Positions 16,624 through 24,419 of a DNA stretch of 64,000 nucleotides are shown here, piece after piece. Every line of letters begins with the position of its first letter. Position 1 is the first letter of the stretch. The notes beneath the pieces were generated by a model. It saw only the letters and a list, made by a program, of their open reading frames with translations, was not told the origin of the DNA and did no database searches. Origin of the DNA: an uncultured Cuneatibacter sp. GTDB taxonomy: Bacteria; Bacillota; Clostridia; Lachnospirales; Lachnospiraceae. The stretch covers positions 7,919 to 71,918 of the forward strand of contig CAKQHB010000014.1 in the NCBI GenBank assembly GCA_934234215.1, in the 5' to 3' direction. A program made the position numbers and the translations under genes.

Positions 16624-17760
16624 ATGGCAATCGTAATTATCATTATTCTGGCTTCTGTATTTTTGTATGTCCTGCAGGCACGCGTCTTTCAAAAAATCTG
16701 GAGCAAAAATCTCGACGTAGACATCAACTTTGAGCGACCTTATGCCATCGAAGGGGAACAGGCAAATCTGATCGAGACTATCACAAATGCAAAGTGGTTC
16801 CCGATCCCGATCCTGCATGTAAAGTTTCAGATTCACCGCAACCTGAAATTCCTCTCCATGAAGAATGCACAGGTGTCCGATAAAATCTACAAGAGCGACA
16901 TGTTCTCTCTGTTTTTCTATCAGAGAATTACCCGCAGCCTGCCATTTCTGTGCAGCAAGCGCGGATACTACTCCATCACGGGAGCGGATATCGTCGCGTA
17001 CAATATGTTCTTTACCGGTCATATGGTCAGTCTGCAGCAACAGGACACTCATTTTTATGTCTACCCTCGTCCGGTCTCTGTAGCTCAATTGGAGATTCCC
17101 TATCGGCGCATGATGGGGCTTATGACAACAAAGCGTTTTCTGTATCAGGACCCGTTTGCATTTCAGGGCATCCGCGACTATGAGATTTTCGACCCGTTAA
17201 AGACGGTCAACTGGAAAGCGTCCGCCCGCAGCGGCAGTCTGAAAACAAACACTTATGAATACACCGCCGGTCAGCAGATCTGTCTGCTCCTCAACCTGGA
17301 GGATGAGGCAATTCTGCGGGAAGAACGTCTGCTGGAGACAAGCATTTCCCTGACCGCTTCCCTGGCAGAGCGTTTCTTATCCGAAGGCGTTCCTGTGAGC
17401 ATCTACACAAACGGACGCGATCTGGAGACCAAACAGGAGATTTCACTGCCTGCTGCTTCCGGATTATCCCAGATTCAACAGATCAATCAGCAGCTTGCCC
17501 GCATTGATCTCGATCTTCCAATTTCCGTCTTTCCGACGCTGACGGAACGCATTGACGAGATGCATGACGAACTGGAATCTGCCTGCATGATCGTTGTTTC
17601 TTACTGTCAGCGTGCCGAGACTGACACTGCAATCCGCAAGCTGGCAGACCGCTATCCCGGACTGCTGTGGCTGCTCCCGCTGTATCCGGAAACGGAAGTG
17701 TTCCCGGATGCCGATGCAAATGTACATGTCATGAAATGGGAGGTGGAACATCTTGTATAA
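16624..17760 (+). CDS. DUF58 domain protein
   Basis: Protein of 378 residues with an N-terminal membrane helix (2-20), an extended middle region, and the DUF58 signature at about residues 180-215 (DPFAFQGIRDYEIFDPLKTVNWKASARSG), followed by a vWA-like alpha/beta fold. It is the usual partner of MoxR ATPases and its gene overlaps the next by 8 bases. AAGGAGG precedes the ATG at 16624. The frame extends upstream into moxR and that part was excluded. The precise role of this family is not established; envelope-related functions are suspected. Confidence 0.9.
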   Translation: MAIVIIIILASVFLYVLQARVFQKIWSKNLDVDINFERPYAIEGEQANLIETITNAKWFPIPILHVKFQIHRNLKFLSMKNAQVSDKIYKSDMFSLFFYQRITRSLPFLCSKRGYYSITGADIVAYNMFFTGHMVSLQQQDTHFYVYPRPVSVAQLEIPYRRMMGLMTTKRFLYQDPFAFQGIRDYEIFDPLKTVNWKASARSGSLKTNTYEYTAGQQICLLLNLEDEAILREERLLETSISLTASLAERFLSEGVPVSIYTNGRDLETKQEISLPAASGLSQIQQINQQLARIDLDLPISVFPTLTERIDEMHDELESACMIVVSYCQRAETDTAIRKLADRYPGLLWLLPLYPETEVFPDADANVHVMKWEVEHLV

Positions 17761-18934
17761 AAAAGCACGTTTTCTTCTGGCTCTGGTTCATCAGTGGATC
17801 ATGTACGCCGCGATCATGATGCTCCCGTATGCCAGCACCCATATCCCGCTGTGGCGACTGGTTCTGCTTCTCGTTCCGGTTACGATCACATGGTTTTTCA
17901 TGCCCCGCTGCAAGCAGATGTGGCAGTTTTTCCTGCTTCACGGCGCTATGTTCGTCTTTCCGTTTTTGTGGACGATCTGTGCGGAGGAATTGATCTTTAC
18001 CTTCCTGTTTCTCCTGCTCCTGACCTTCCTGCATTTTCTGGAACAGCGACCAAATGGAAGTAATTTTATCTCACTGCCGATGCCCTGGGCAGCCGCAATT
18101 TTCCTCGTTATCCTGCTGCTAGACACCCGCTGGGCGTATGGTTCTATCGTCAAGCCTCTCATGCCCCTTGTCGGTGCGGAACTGATCGTGTTTTTCTTCT
18201 ATCTGTTTCTCGACCACATGGGAAAGTTTGTGGAGCTGCATCGGGACAACGCCGATATGCCGCTGCGCCAGATGGAGCGGGTAAATCACGGTATGCTCAT
18301 TGCCTTTCTCGTGATCCTTGCCATCGTCATTGCGATCCTCCTTTTGTCTCAGGCTACGCAGATCTTTGACTGGATTGGAAATGCACTAGAATCCGCTTTG
18401 CGTTGGATTTTCAGCAAATTCCCGGCACCCAATCTGGAACCGGACATTTCGGTTGATCAGATGACCGAGATGGAATTTGCCGCTTATCAGCAAAGCTCCT
18501 ACAACCGCCTGATTGCATTTTTGTTCTACCTGTTCTTCGTCGTACTGCTGATTGCGGTAACTGGATTTGTCATTTTCCTGCTCATCCGTTTCCTGCGCTC
18601 CCGTCTCGAACGGATCACAGATGATTCCGACAAAAAGGAATCGCTGCTTCCGGAACGACAGACAATCACAAAAGCAGCACGCGCCGGGCAGGAAAAAGTG
18701 TCGTGGCATGACTTCTCTCCTTCCGGACAAATCCGCAGATTTTATATTCGCACTCTGCGGAAAGCCGGAAAGAAAAAGCCTTTCGCCGCCAGTTACACTC
18801 CGACTGAGCTGGAAGATGCTGCGGGTCTGTCCCACGATGAGCATCAGACGCTCCACGAGCTGTACGAAAAAGCACGCTACAGCAAAGACGGCTGTACTAA
18901 GGAAGAGTGGAATACCCTTCGCAGAAAAAATTAA
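17753..18934 (+). CDS. Membrane protein with C-terminal DUF4129-like domain
   Basis: Polytopic protein of 393 residues: about seven membrane helices in residues 5-205, a loop of about 50 residues, another helix near 262-285, and a cytosolic C-terminal domain with RRFYIRTLRKAGKKK...YTPTELEDAAGL, resembling DUF4129, which is often fused to transglutaminase-like proteins encoded beside MoxR and DUF58. No transglutaminase core is present here, so this is the scaffold without the enzyme domain. The start is a TTG at 17753 placed 8 bases after GGGAGG and overlapping the DUF58 stop. Confidence 0.8.
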   Translation: MYKKARFLLALVHQWIMYAAIMMLPYASTHIPLWRLVLLLVPVTITWFFMPRCKQMWQFFLLHGAMFVFPFLWTICAEELIFTFLFLLLLTFLHFLEQRPNGSNFISLPMPWAAAIFLVILLLDTRWAYGSIVKPLMPLVGAELIVFFFYLFLDHMGKFVELHRDNADMPLRQMERVNHGMLIAFLVILAIVIAILLLSQATQIFDWIGNALESALRWIFSKFPAPNLEPDISVDQMTEMEFAAYQQSSYNRLIAFLFYLFFVVLLIAVTGFVIFLLIRFLRSRLERITDDSDKKESLLPERQTITKAARAGQEKVSWHDFSPSGQIRRFYIRTLRKAGKKKPFAASYTPTELEDAAGLSHDEHQTLHELYEKARYSKDGCTKEEWNTLRRKN

Positions 18935-18975
18935 CCGAACTCGACATCGAAATTGTATGACACCCTGGAGGGAAT

Positions 18976-19404
18976 ATGTTCTGGATTGCTTTGAGTGCAG
19001 CTTTGACTGCTGTTGACCTGATTTTCAAAAAGACATTTACGAAGCGAAAGGATCTGAAATGGATCCTGATCCGTCCGATGAAAAACTACGGACTGATCTA
19101 CAACCAGCTGGATGATCGTCCGCTCGTTCCAAAAATTCTGACCGGATGCATCACCATTTTGCTGCTCATCGTCCTGCTGCCGATCTTCCTCACAGCAAGG
19201 TACTCCCGGCTGTTCCGCACTGCCTGCTCCTTTCTGGCAGGCGGAGCCGTGGGAAACACCGGCGAACGGCTGGTGAAGGGCAGCGTATCGGACTATCTGC
19301 AATTCCGCAAAAAACCATTCTCCAAACTCATCTTCAATCTGGCAGATGTATGGCTGGTAGTTGGGGGCGTACTGATGGTGGTGGAGGCGTGCAGGAAGCC
19401 GTAA
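18976..19404 (+). CDS. Divergent signal peptidase II (LspA)-like protein
   Basis: A 142-residue protein with four membrane helices, shaped like lipoprotein signal peptidase. The first helix ends in the LspA-type VDLIFKK motif. The region GGAVGNTGERLVKGSVSDYLQF matches the conserved GGAxGNxxDRxxxGxVxDF block, with both presumed catalytic Asp residues kept (SVSDY and FNLAD) but the DR pair changed to ER. The ATG follows GGAGGG. Last gene of the MoxR-DUF58-DUF4129 operon. It may process or bind a lipoprotein tied to that locus, or be a degenerate non-catalytic relative. Confidence 0.7.
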   Translation: MFWIALSAALTAVDLIFKKTFTKRKDLKWILIRPMKNYGLIYNQLDDRPLVPKILTGCITILLLIVLLPIFLTARYSRLFRTACSFLAGGAVGNTGERLVKGSVSDYLQFRKKPFSKLIFNLADVWLVVGGVLMVVEACRKP

Positions 19405-19660
19405 GTTCCATATTCCGCAATTTTTTATTTTACGCAATCAAAAGGCAGCTTCCAAAAGCCTGTCGTTTTCCGCACCTGTCTATCTGCACCGCTCTACCTT
19501 TCCTATTCACAAAACTCGCCTTCCACCGGAAGGCTTAAACAGTTGTGAACGAGAAAACGCGGTACAGGACAGGATGCGAAAAATACGACAAAGCTTTCGG
19601 AAGCTGCCTCTTTGATTCGTGCAAAACAATTCGCACGGCATACCGTCCAACAAACTTCCC
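19403..19660 (+). repeat. Long hairpin element 1A after the LspA-like gene
   Basis: One imperfect hairpin covers this interval. The inner arms AGGCAGCTTCC (19443-19453) and GGAAGCTGCCT (19599-19609), the CTGTC...GACAG segments, and the apical GCCTTCC-ACC-GGAAGGC (19518-19534) all pair about one axis near 19526. Pairing continues outward through CAATC/GATTCGTG and CCG/CGG to the gene's 3' end. The apical third matches element 1B in inverted orientation. Confidence 0.7.
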
Positions 19661-19680
19661 GCCCTTTTCTCTTTTCAAAT

Positions 19681-19929
19681 GTATGTGCCACATTGAAATG
19701 GAGTTGTATGTACAACAAAAAAGCCTGTCCCTCGCAGAACATTGCCAAATTTTCCGTCGTCTGTTCTGTACTGCGTTTGTGCATTCACAACTGTTTGAAC
19801 CTTCCAGGGGAAGGTGAGTTTTGTGAATGCACAATGGAAAGCAGTGCAGATAAAGACAGGAAAATGGCACGTTCTGTTGGGGACAGGCTTTTGGTTGTAT
19901 TTCTTTACTTTTTAATGTGGCACATATGC
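19681..19929 (-). repeat. Long hairpin element 1B after mutY
   Basis: Imperfect hairpin of about 250 bases centred near 19807. The outer arms ATGTGCCACATT (19683-19694) and AATGTGGCACAT (19914-19925) include the mutY stop codon and last codons. The middle arms AAAAGCCTGTCCC and GGGGACAGGCTTTT pair, and the apex is ACCTTCC-AGG-GGAAGGT. Read on the minus strand its core matches that of 1A read on the plus strand, so both are oriented alike relative to the gene they follow. Confidence 0.7.
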
Positions 19930-21051
19930 CCGAAACGCACTCGGCATCGCCACTTCTTCCCGAAATTCCTCCCCCGTGACTTCCACGAGGTTCCAGTATG
20001 CTTTGAGCCTTTCTGCGGCTTCTTTTTTTACTTTTACCTGATATCCGGTCATATGCCACTCGATGTGACTGAAGATGTGTTTTGCATCTCCGATGGGCTC
20101 CATCTCAACGTCATACGCATTTTGAACCGCGTCCTGCATATAACGTGCAGCTGCCGTTTCATCCAGTCGCTCTTCTGCTGCCGGGAACTCATACAGGTCC
20201 GCCAGGAGCCCTTTTTCAGGGCGTTTGCGGATGAGGTAGCCTGTTGGTGTCTCGATGCGGAATATCGTCCTGTTTTCGATTTTACGTGGCTTCTTGGCAC
20301 TCTTCACCGGATAATCCGTCTCCGTTCCGGTATGGTGCGCCAGACAGATGCCGGACAGCGGACATTCTTCACACAAGGGTGCACCATTTGGCACGCAGAC
20401 CGTCGCGCCAATCTCCATCATTGCCTGATTGAACTTTCCGGCGGGAATCTCCCGCCCCTCAGCACCCTGCACCAGCAATGTACGAAGCTCCGCCTCTAAC
20501 TCTTTTCGAAGCTGCGGCTTGTCGATCTCCCGGTCATCCTCGAACAGCCGGGTCAATACGCGGAATCCATTTCCATCCAAAGCCGGCTCCGGTAATCCAT
20601 ATGCGATCGAAGCGATTGCACCTGCGGTGTAGCTTCCGATCCCCGGCAATGACAATAGCTCTTCATGTGTTTTCGGCATCTCACCGCCAAACTGCTCCAT
20701 GACGACGTTTGCCGCCTTTTGCAGATTTCGCGCTCTCGAATAATATCCAAGCCCCTGCCACAGCTTCATCAGGCGCTCTTCCGGCACTTCCGCCAGTGCT
20801 TTTACATCCGGCAGCTCAGCAAGAAATCTGGCATAATACGGCTTCACCGCTTCCACACGGGTCTGCTGCAGCATAATCTCGGAAATCCAGACGCGGTAAG
20901 CACTCACCTGCTCCCGCCACGGAAGAGTCCGTGCATGTATGTCATACCATCCAAGCATTGGCCAGACCATCGCTTCATAGCGTTTTTCCCGGCTGAGGGA
21001 CACTCCAAGCAGCGGAATGTCCTGATAGCCGGTCAGCCTCTTTTTCTCCAT
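19912..21051 (-). CDS. mutY: A/G-specific adenine glycosylase
   Basis: Removes adenine mispaired with 8-oxoguanine or G. The 379 residues show the helix-hairpin-helix LPGIGSYTAGAIAS, the catalytic Glu in WISEIMLQQTRVEAV, the catalytic Asp in DGNGFRVLTRLF (the usual DGNVxRVLxR is altered to GF), and a 4Fe-4S cluster motif C-x6-C-x2-C-x5-C (CVPNGAPLCEECPLSGIC). The C-terminal 130 residues form the NUDIX-like lesion-recognition domain. The start at 21051 overlaps the pepD stop by one base (TGATG), so the upstream extension to 21087 was dropped. Its last codons are part of hairpin 1B. Confidence 0.92.
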   Translation of the reverse strand: MEKKRLTGYQDIPLLGVSLSREKRYEAMVWPMLGWYDIHARTLPWREQVSAYRVWISEIMLQQTRVEAVKPYYARFLAELPDVKALAEVPEERLMKLWQGLGYYSRARNLQKAANVVMEQFGGEMPKTHEELLSLPGIGSYTAGAIASIAYGLPEPALDGNGFRVLTRLFEDDREIDKPQLRKELEAELRTLLVQGAEGREIPAGKFNQAMMEIGATVCVPNGAPLCEECPLSGICLAHHTGTETDYPVKSAKKPRKIENRTIFRIETPTGYLIRKRPEKGLLADLYEFPAAEERLDETAAARYMQDAVQNAYDVEMEPIGDAKHIFSHIEWHMTGYQVKVKKEAAERLKAYWNLVEVTGEEFREEVAMPSAFRAYVPH

Positions 21052-22520
21052 CACAGCTTGCGCAGCAGCACTTTCAGCCAGTTCCAAGTCTCCTCAACGG
21101 CCGGAATGTTCATCTGCTCCTCGATCGTGTGAGCGCCGGAGCACTTCACACCCATGTTCATCGCTTCGATCTTCTTGCCAACGCTGGCTGCCAGACCGGT
21201 CAGAACGCCCGGCTCCATGCCGCCGTGGGTCATCTTTACTTCCGGAATGTAGCCCAGCTCTTCCTGATAAATTTCATTTAAACGCTTTACAAGACTGCTG
21301 GTGGGATCATATTCCCATGCAGCGGACGGATTCTTTACTTCATGCTCGATGCCCACCAGCTTTGCGATGCGGTCTGCTTTTCTTCTCAGCTGCTTGTGCT
21401 CATATTCGGAATTGCTGCGCATCAGACAATCTGCTGTCAGCACGCCGTCCTCCTCATGCAGAACACCAATATTGCAGGATGTCTTTGCCATCTGCTTTTC
21501 CGGAGTCATGAAACGGTAGGTTCCGTCAAACAGCAGATCCAGAAATGCCAGCAGCTTTTTTTTTGCATTCTCGCCAAATGCGCTGTCAGTCATATCGGTT
21601 GATTCTGCGGTCAGTGTAATTCCCTCATCTACGCCCAGAGCTTCTACCTTTAAGGTGTGATCCATCTGTGCTGCGAATGCAGTTACCGCCTCCACTGCAT
21701 TCTTCGGAACTGCAACAATTGCAGCCGCGTCGATGGCGATGGCATTCATTTTCAGACCGCCCTTGATCTCCAGCAGCTCATAAGCAGTCACTTCTTCTAA
21801 TTCATTCAGAACATCCCCCAGTACCTTGATGGCATTCGGCTTGCACAGATGCGCCAGACCGCCGGAATGTCCGCCGGTCAGACCGGATACCGCAAGCTTT
21901 ACCGCCTGCTTGTCCGCAGCATCTGCCACTGTCCGTCTCTCGGTGTTCAGATGATACAAATGATTGCTTGTGCCTGCGGAGGAAAGCAACAGCTCTGTAA
22001 ACGTGCCACCGTCCAGATTGATGAGGTAATCGCCCTGAATCTTATTCGGATCCAGATGCGCAGCGCCCTCCAGACCGATTTCTTCTTTTGTGGTAAAGAT
22101 ACACTGGATTGCTGGATGCTCTACATCGTCAGCCTCCAACAGCATCAGCATCATTGCGATGGCGGTTCCGTTGTCTGCACCCAATGTCGTACCTCTTGCT
22201 TTTACCCAGTCTCCGTCAATATATAGGTCAATAGGATCTTTCTGAAAATCATGCTGTACGCCCTCTGCGCTGACACAGACCATATCCAGATGTCCCTGTA
22301 AAATAATGCCCTTGTGATTCTCATAGCCCGGTATTGCAGGCTTGTTGATGATTACATTCCAGTCTGCATCCTGTGAATATTCCAGGTCATGCGCCTTTGC
22401 AAATTCTACAATGTAATTGCTGACAGCCTGCTCTTCGTAGCTGCTGCGGGGGATTCTGGAGATCTCCTCAAAATAATAAAAATACCGTTCCGGCTGTAAG
22501 CCGCTCAATACTCGTTCCAT
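21051..22520 (-). CDS. pepD: Aminoacyl-histidine dipeptidase (M20 family)
   Basis: Zinc dipeptidase of 489 residues, cleaving Xaa-His and other dipeptides in the cytoplasm. Metal-site motifs of M20C are visible: LQGHLDMVC (about residues 73-81), GADNGTAIAMML (113-124), TTKEEIGLEGA (143-153), LDGG, and near the C-terminus MTHGGMEPGVL. The inserted dimerisation domain contains GLTGGHSGG. Length is normal. It is followed directly by mutY with translational coupling. The preceding DUF3877-like gene is 34 bases upstream. Confidence 0.93.
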   Translation of the reverse strand: MERVLSGLQPERYFYYFEEISRIPRSSYEEQAVSNYIVEFAKAHDLEYSQDADWNVIINKPAIPGYENHKGIILQGHLDMVCVSAEGVQHDFQKDPIDLYIDGDWVKARGTTLGADNGTAIAMMLMLLEADDVEHPAIQCIFTTKEEIGLEGAAHLDPNKIQGDYLINLDGGTFTELLLSSAGTSNHLYHLNTERRTVADAADKQAVKLAVSGLTGGHSGGLAHLCKPNAIKVLGDVLNELEEVTAYELLEIKGGLKMNAIAIDAAAIVAVPKNAVEAVTAFAAQMDHTLKVEALGVDEGITLTAESTDMTDSAFGENAKKKLLAFLDLLFDGTYRFMTPEKQMAKTSCNIGVLHEEDGVLTADCLMRSNSEYEHKQLRRKADRIAKLVGIEHEVKNPSAAWEYDPTSSLVKRLNEIYQEELGYIPEVKMTHGGMEPGVLTGLAASVGKKIEAMNMGVKCSGAHTIEEQMNIPAVEETWNWLKVLLRKL

Positions 22521-22553
22521 AATGTTTTCTTTCCTTTCTCCGCTGTGCGGTTG

Positions 22554-23108
22554 TTATCTCATCACATCTGCATAATCTTCCGGCAGAAACCGGTGGTAAC
22601 TCAACATTCCAAACTCCTTATTAAAGCAATAATAATACGGATCAATGGATGCGTCCTCAAAATAAATCAAATACTCAAATTCCTCATTGTCCGGAATTTT
22701 CTCAAAATGAACCTCTGGAGATGTCGCAAAAAACAGCTCACGCACCTGCTCGATCGTGCAATCCGGTGTCCGGACCAGATTCACTAATTTTTGAATGAAT
22801 TCATTCGGTCCCATCTGTTCATGAACCTGCGTCACCCCCTCTTCGGGAATTGCAAAGCAAAAACGCTCGTCCTTTCTTGTGACGGTCACTCCGCCCAATG
22901 CTTCTTTCGTATCGTTCTCCAGACCGCCAAGCATCTCTTCCATCTGCTCCGGCGTGTAAGATCCGTCAAAAAAGTGATTGATCGTGCGAAGCGGATAGTA
23001 CAGCCGAATCGCTTCTTTGCGATAGCCGACTTTTGCCTGTGCTTCTTTGATCACATCGATCAGATTTTGCTGCAGACGCGCCATGCCATGCTGCGTCAGT
23101 TCCTGCAT
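22554..23108 (-). CDS. Conserved hypothetical protein (DUF3877-like)
   Basis: Soluble protein of 184 residues, acidic, with a helical first third (LQQNLIDVIKEAQAKVGYRKEAIRLYYPL), a middle segment with EEMLGGLENDTKEALG and a C-terminal part rich in aromatic residues (EYLIYFEDASIDPYYYCFNKEFGMLSYHRFLPEDYADVMR). I associate this pattern with DUF3877, found in Lachnospiraceae, but only from memory. It lies between the broken YfcC gene and pepD on the same strand, with AAAGGAG before its ATG. Function unknown. Confidence 0.65.
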   Translation of the reverse strand: MQELTQHGMARLQQNLIDVIKEAQAKVGYRKEAIRLYYPLRTINHFFDGSYTPEQMEEMLGGLENDTKEALGGVTVTRKDERFCFAIPEEGVTQVHEQMGPNEFIQKLVNLVRTPDCTIEQVRELFFATSPEVHFEKIPDNEEFEYLIYFEDASIDPYYYCFNKEFGMLSYHRFLPEDYADVMR

Positions 23109-23133
23109 CTTTTATGCTCCTTTCCTCCCGCTC

Positions 23134-23776
23134 TCAGGCAACGCCGCTGGCAACCACAAGAACAATCACAATCGTTCCCATCAGCGTCCACAATGCAAAT
23201 AGCGGGAATACCCATTTTACCCATTTCTTAAAATCAACACCGGCGATTGCCAGACACGCCCAAACCAACGATCAGTCCCAGAAGTGCCAGCACATGACGG
23301 AATGTAAATTCTGCGGTGATCTCTTCTTTTTCGGATGCTGCATCCCACTCCGCTCCGCGAAGTCCGAGAGCCGGATTTTTCTGAAGCTTCTTCACATAAT
23401 GCATAATAAAGAGCAGCACCGGAAGAATCACGGTGGAGGCAGTTCCAAGCTTGCGGATCAGGCAACTGATAAATCCATCGACGGACTTGCTCTCAATCAG
23501 CACATTAAAATAGCCGCCAACCAGAAAGGTAAACACGATGATGTTCGCCGCACTGCTCATGCCGCCAAACACCGCACTTGCAAGATCCCACAGTCCTACC
23601 GGACTCTGATCCACTCTGTGATAGGTCGCCGGATCCAGCACCGTGCTGTCCAGAAGTGTGTCATATTGTCCTGCCGGAATGATCCATGTCAGAACCATCG
23701 CCAATACCATTATACCAAAAACTACGATCAATGCATTCGGTAATTTTAACCCTTTTTTATTTTCTTTTGTGTGCAT
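23134..23776 (-). pseudogene. YfcC-family transporter, broken by internal deletions and a frameshift
   Basis: The family has roughly 450-500 residues. Here the N-terminus is intact with a good ribosome binding site (MHTKENKKGLKLPNALIVV, WIIPAGQYD) to about residue 125. It then jumps at LPVLLFI to a middle piece (MHYVKKLQKNPALGLRG) and after VLALLGLIVGLG runs out of frame. The expected C-terminus (LAIAGVDFKKWVKW...VVASGVA then stop) is found at 23134-23236 in another frame. So at least two internal segments are missing while both ends survive. Relatives are predicted amino acid or carboxylate transporters. It was presumably the partner of the adjacent M20 peptidase remnant. Confidence 0.85.
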
Positions 23777-23791
23777 TTTTAATCTCCCCCT

Positions 23792-24033
23792 TTAAAACTC
23801 CTCCGGCAGTGACAAAATTGCCGCTGTCAGTTTTTTGCACTGTTCCAACATCGAAGAAACTCTTGCATTTTCCTTCAGTGAATGTGCACCACTGCCCTGC
23901 ACACCCACACTGCACAGTGTCGGAATCCCGATCCTTGTCGCAAATGCACTGTCGGAGTATCCTCCCTGAAAAATTCCATTCGGTGCGGAATAACCTGCCT
24001 CCTCGCATGCTTTGCAGTAAATATCAAACAGCT
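23792..24033 (-). pseudogene. C-terminal fragment of an M20 metallopeptidase
   Basis: About 80 codons in frame encode the end of an M20/AbgB-like peptidase: CKACEEAGYSAPNGIFQGGYSDSAFAT, SVGVQGSGAHSLKENARVSS, then a final helix and stop. GGYSDS and GSGAHSLKE are typical of the C-terminal metal-binding part. Everything upstream is missing, and the fragment begins exactly at palindromic element E3, which itself follows a T-box terminator. The intact ancestor was therefore probably T-box controlled, ahead of the YfcC transporter. Confidence 0.8.
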
Positions 24034-24068
24034 TAGGAAATGCGATGCAATTTCCTATAAAGCAAAAA
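24034..24068 (-). repeat. Terminator-linked palindrome, copy E3 (shortened)
   Basis: AGGAAAT...ATTTCCT inverted repeat attached to the T-tract of the T-box terminator (minus strand CTTTTTGCTTTATAGG). The far arm stops at AGG, where the M20 fragment begins, so the element marks the deletion junction. Confidence 0.65.
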
Positions 24069-24355
24069 GGGCTCCTGCCCTGATCTTATTTGATCAGGAC
24101 AGAAGCCTATATCTTCTGCGGTACCACCTGTTTTCGCATATTTATGCGCACTCTCTCGATGCTAACACATCGTTTCTCTGTAACGGGAGTTCCCGTCTGG
24201 CATTACTAAACTGATATCTACGCATTCTGTTTTGCGAATGTCAGTCTTTCTTCCCGCCCTTATGAGCCCATTCCATGTAAGTTCCTCCGCTGCCTTCTCA
24301 CCAACCGGCAACTCTCTGCATCCCGGACGCATCCATGTACTCTTCTCAATCATCG
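24064..24355 (-). promoter_or_regulatory. T-box leader, probable UGG (Trp) specifier
   Basis: Minus-strand leader with all main T-box parts. The antiterminator bulge is AGGTGGTACCGCAGA (24115-24129), followed by a terminator whose stem is 24092-24107 with 24070-24085. Upstream, stem I carries the distal GAGAGTTGCCGGTTGGTGAG block. The specifier region GGAATGGGCTC reads GAA-UGG-GCUC, which fits tRNA-Trp; AUG in another register is the alternative. T-boxes sense uncharged tRNA and permit readthrough. The genes it would control (M20 peptidase, YfcC) are now broken. Confidence 0.88.
24070..24107 (-). terminator. T-box regulated terminator
   Basis: Minus strand GGCTTCTGTCCTGATC pairs with GATCAGGGCAGGAGCC and is followed by CTTTTTGCTTT. 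The 5' arm can instead pair with the T-box bulge region. Confidence 0.85.
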
Positions 24356-24419
24356 GTTTGTCTTGTACACAAGACTAGCATACATCTGTCTGACCATCAA
24401 CCGAGAAGTATATTTATTC

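Noticed and set aside
19535..20059. Short frames on both strands inside hairpins 1A and 1B
   Set aside because: They follow the inverted repeats, have no ribosome binding sites and read similarly on both strands, as repeats do.
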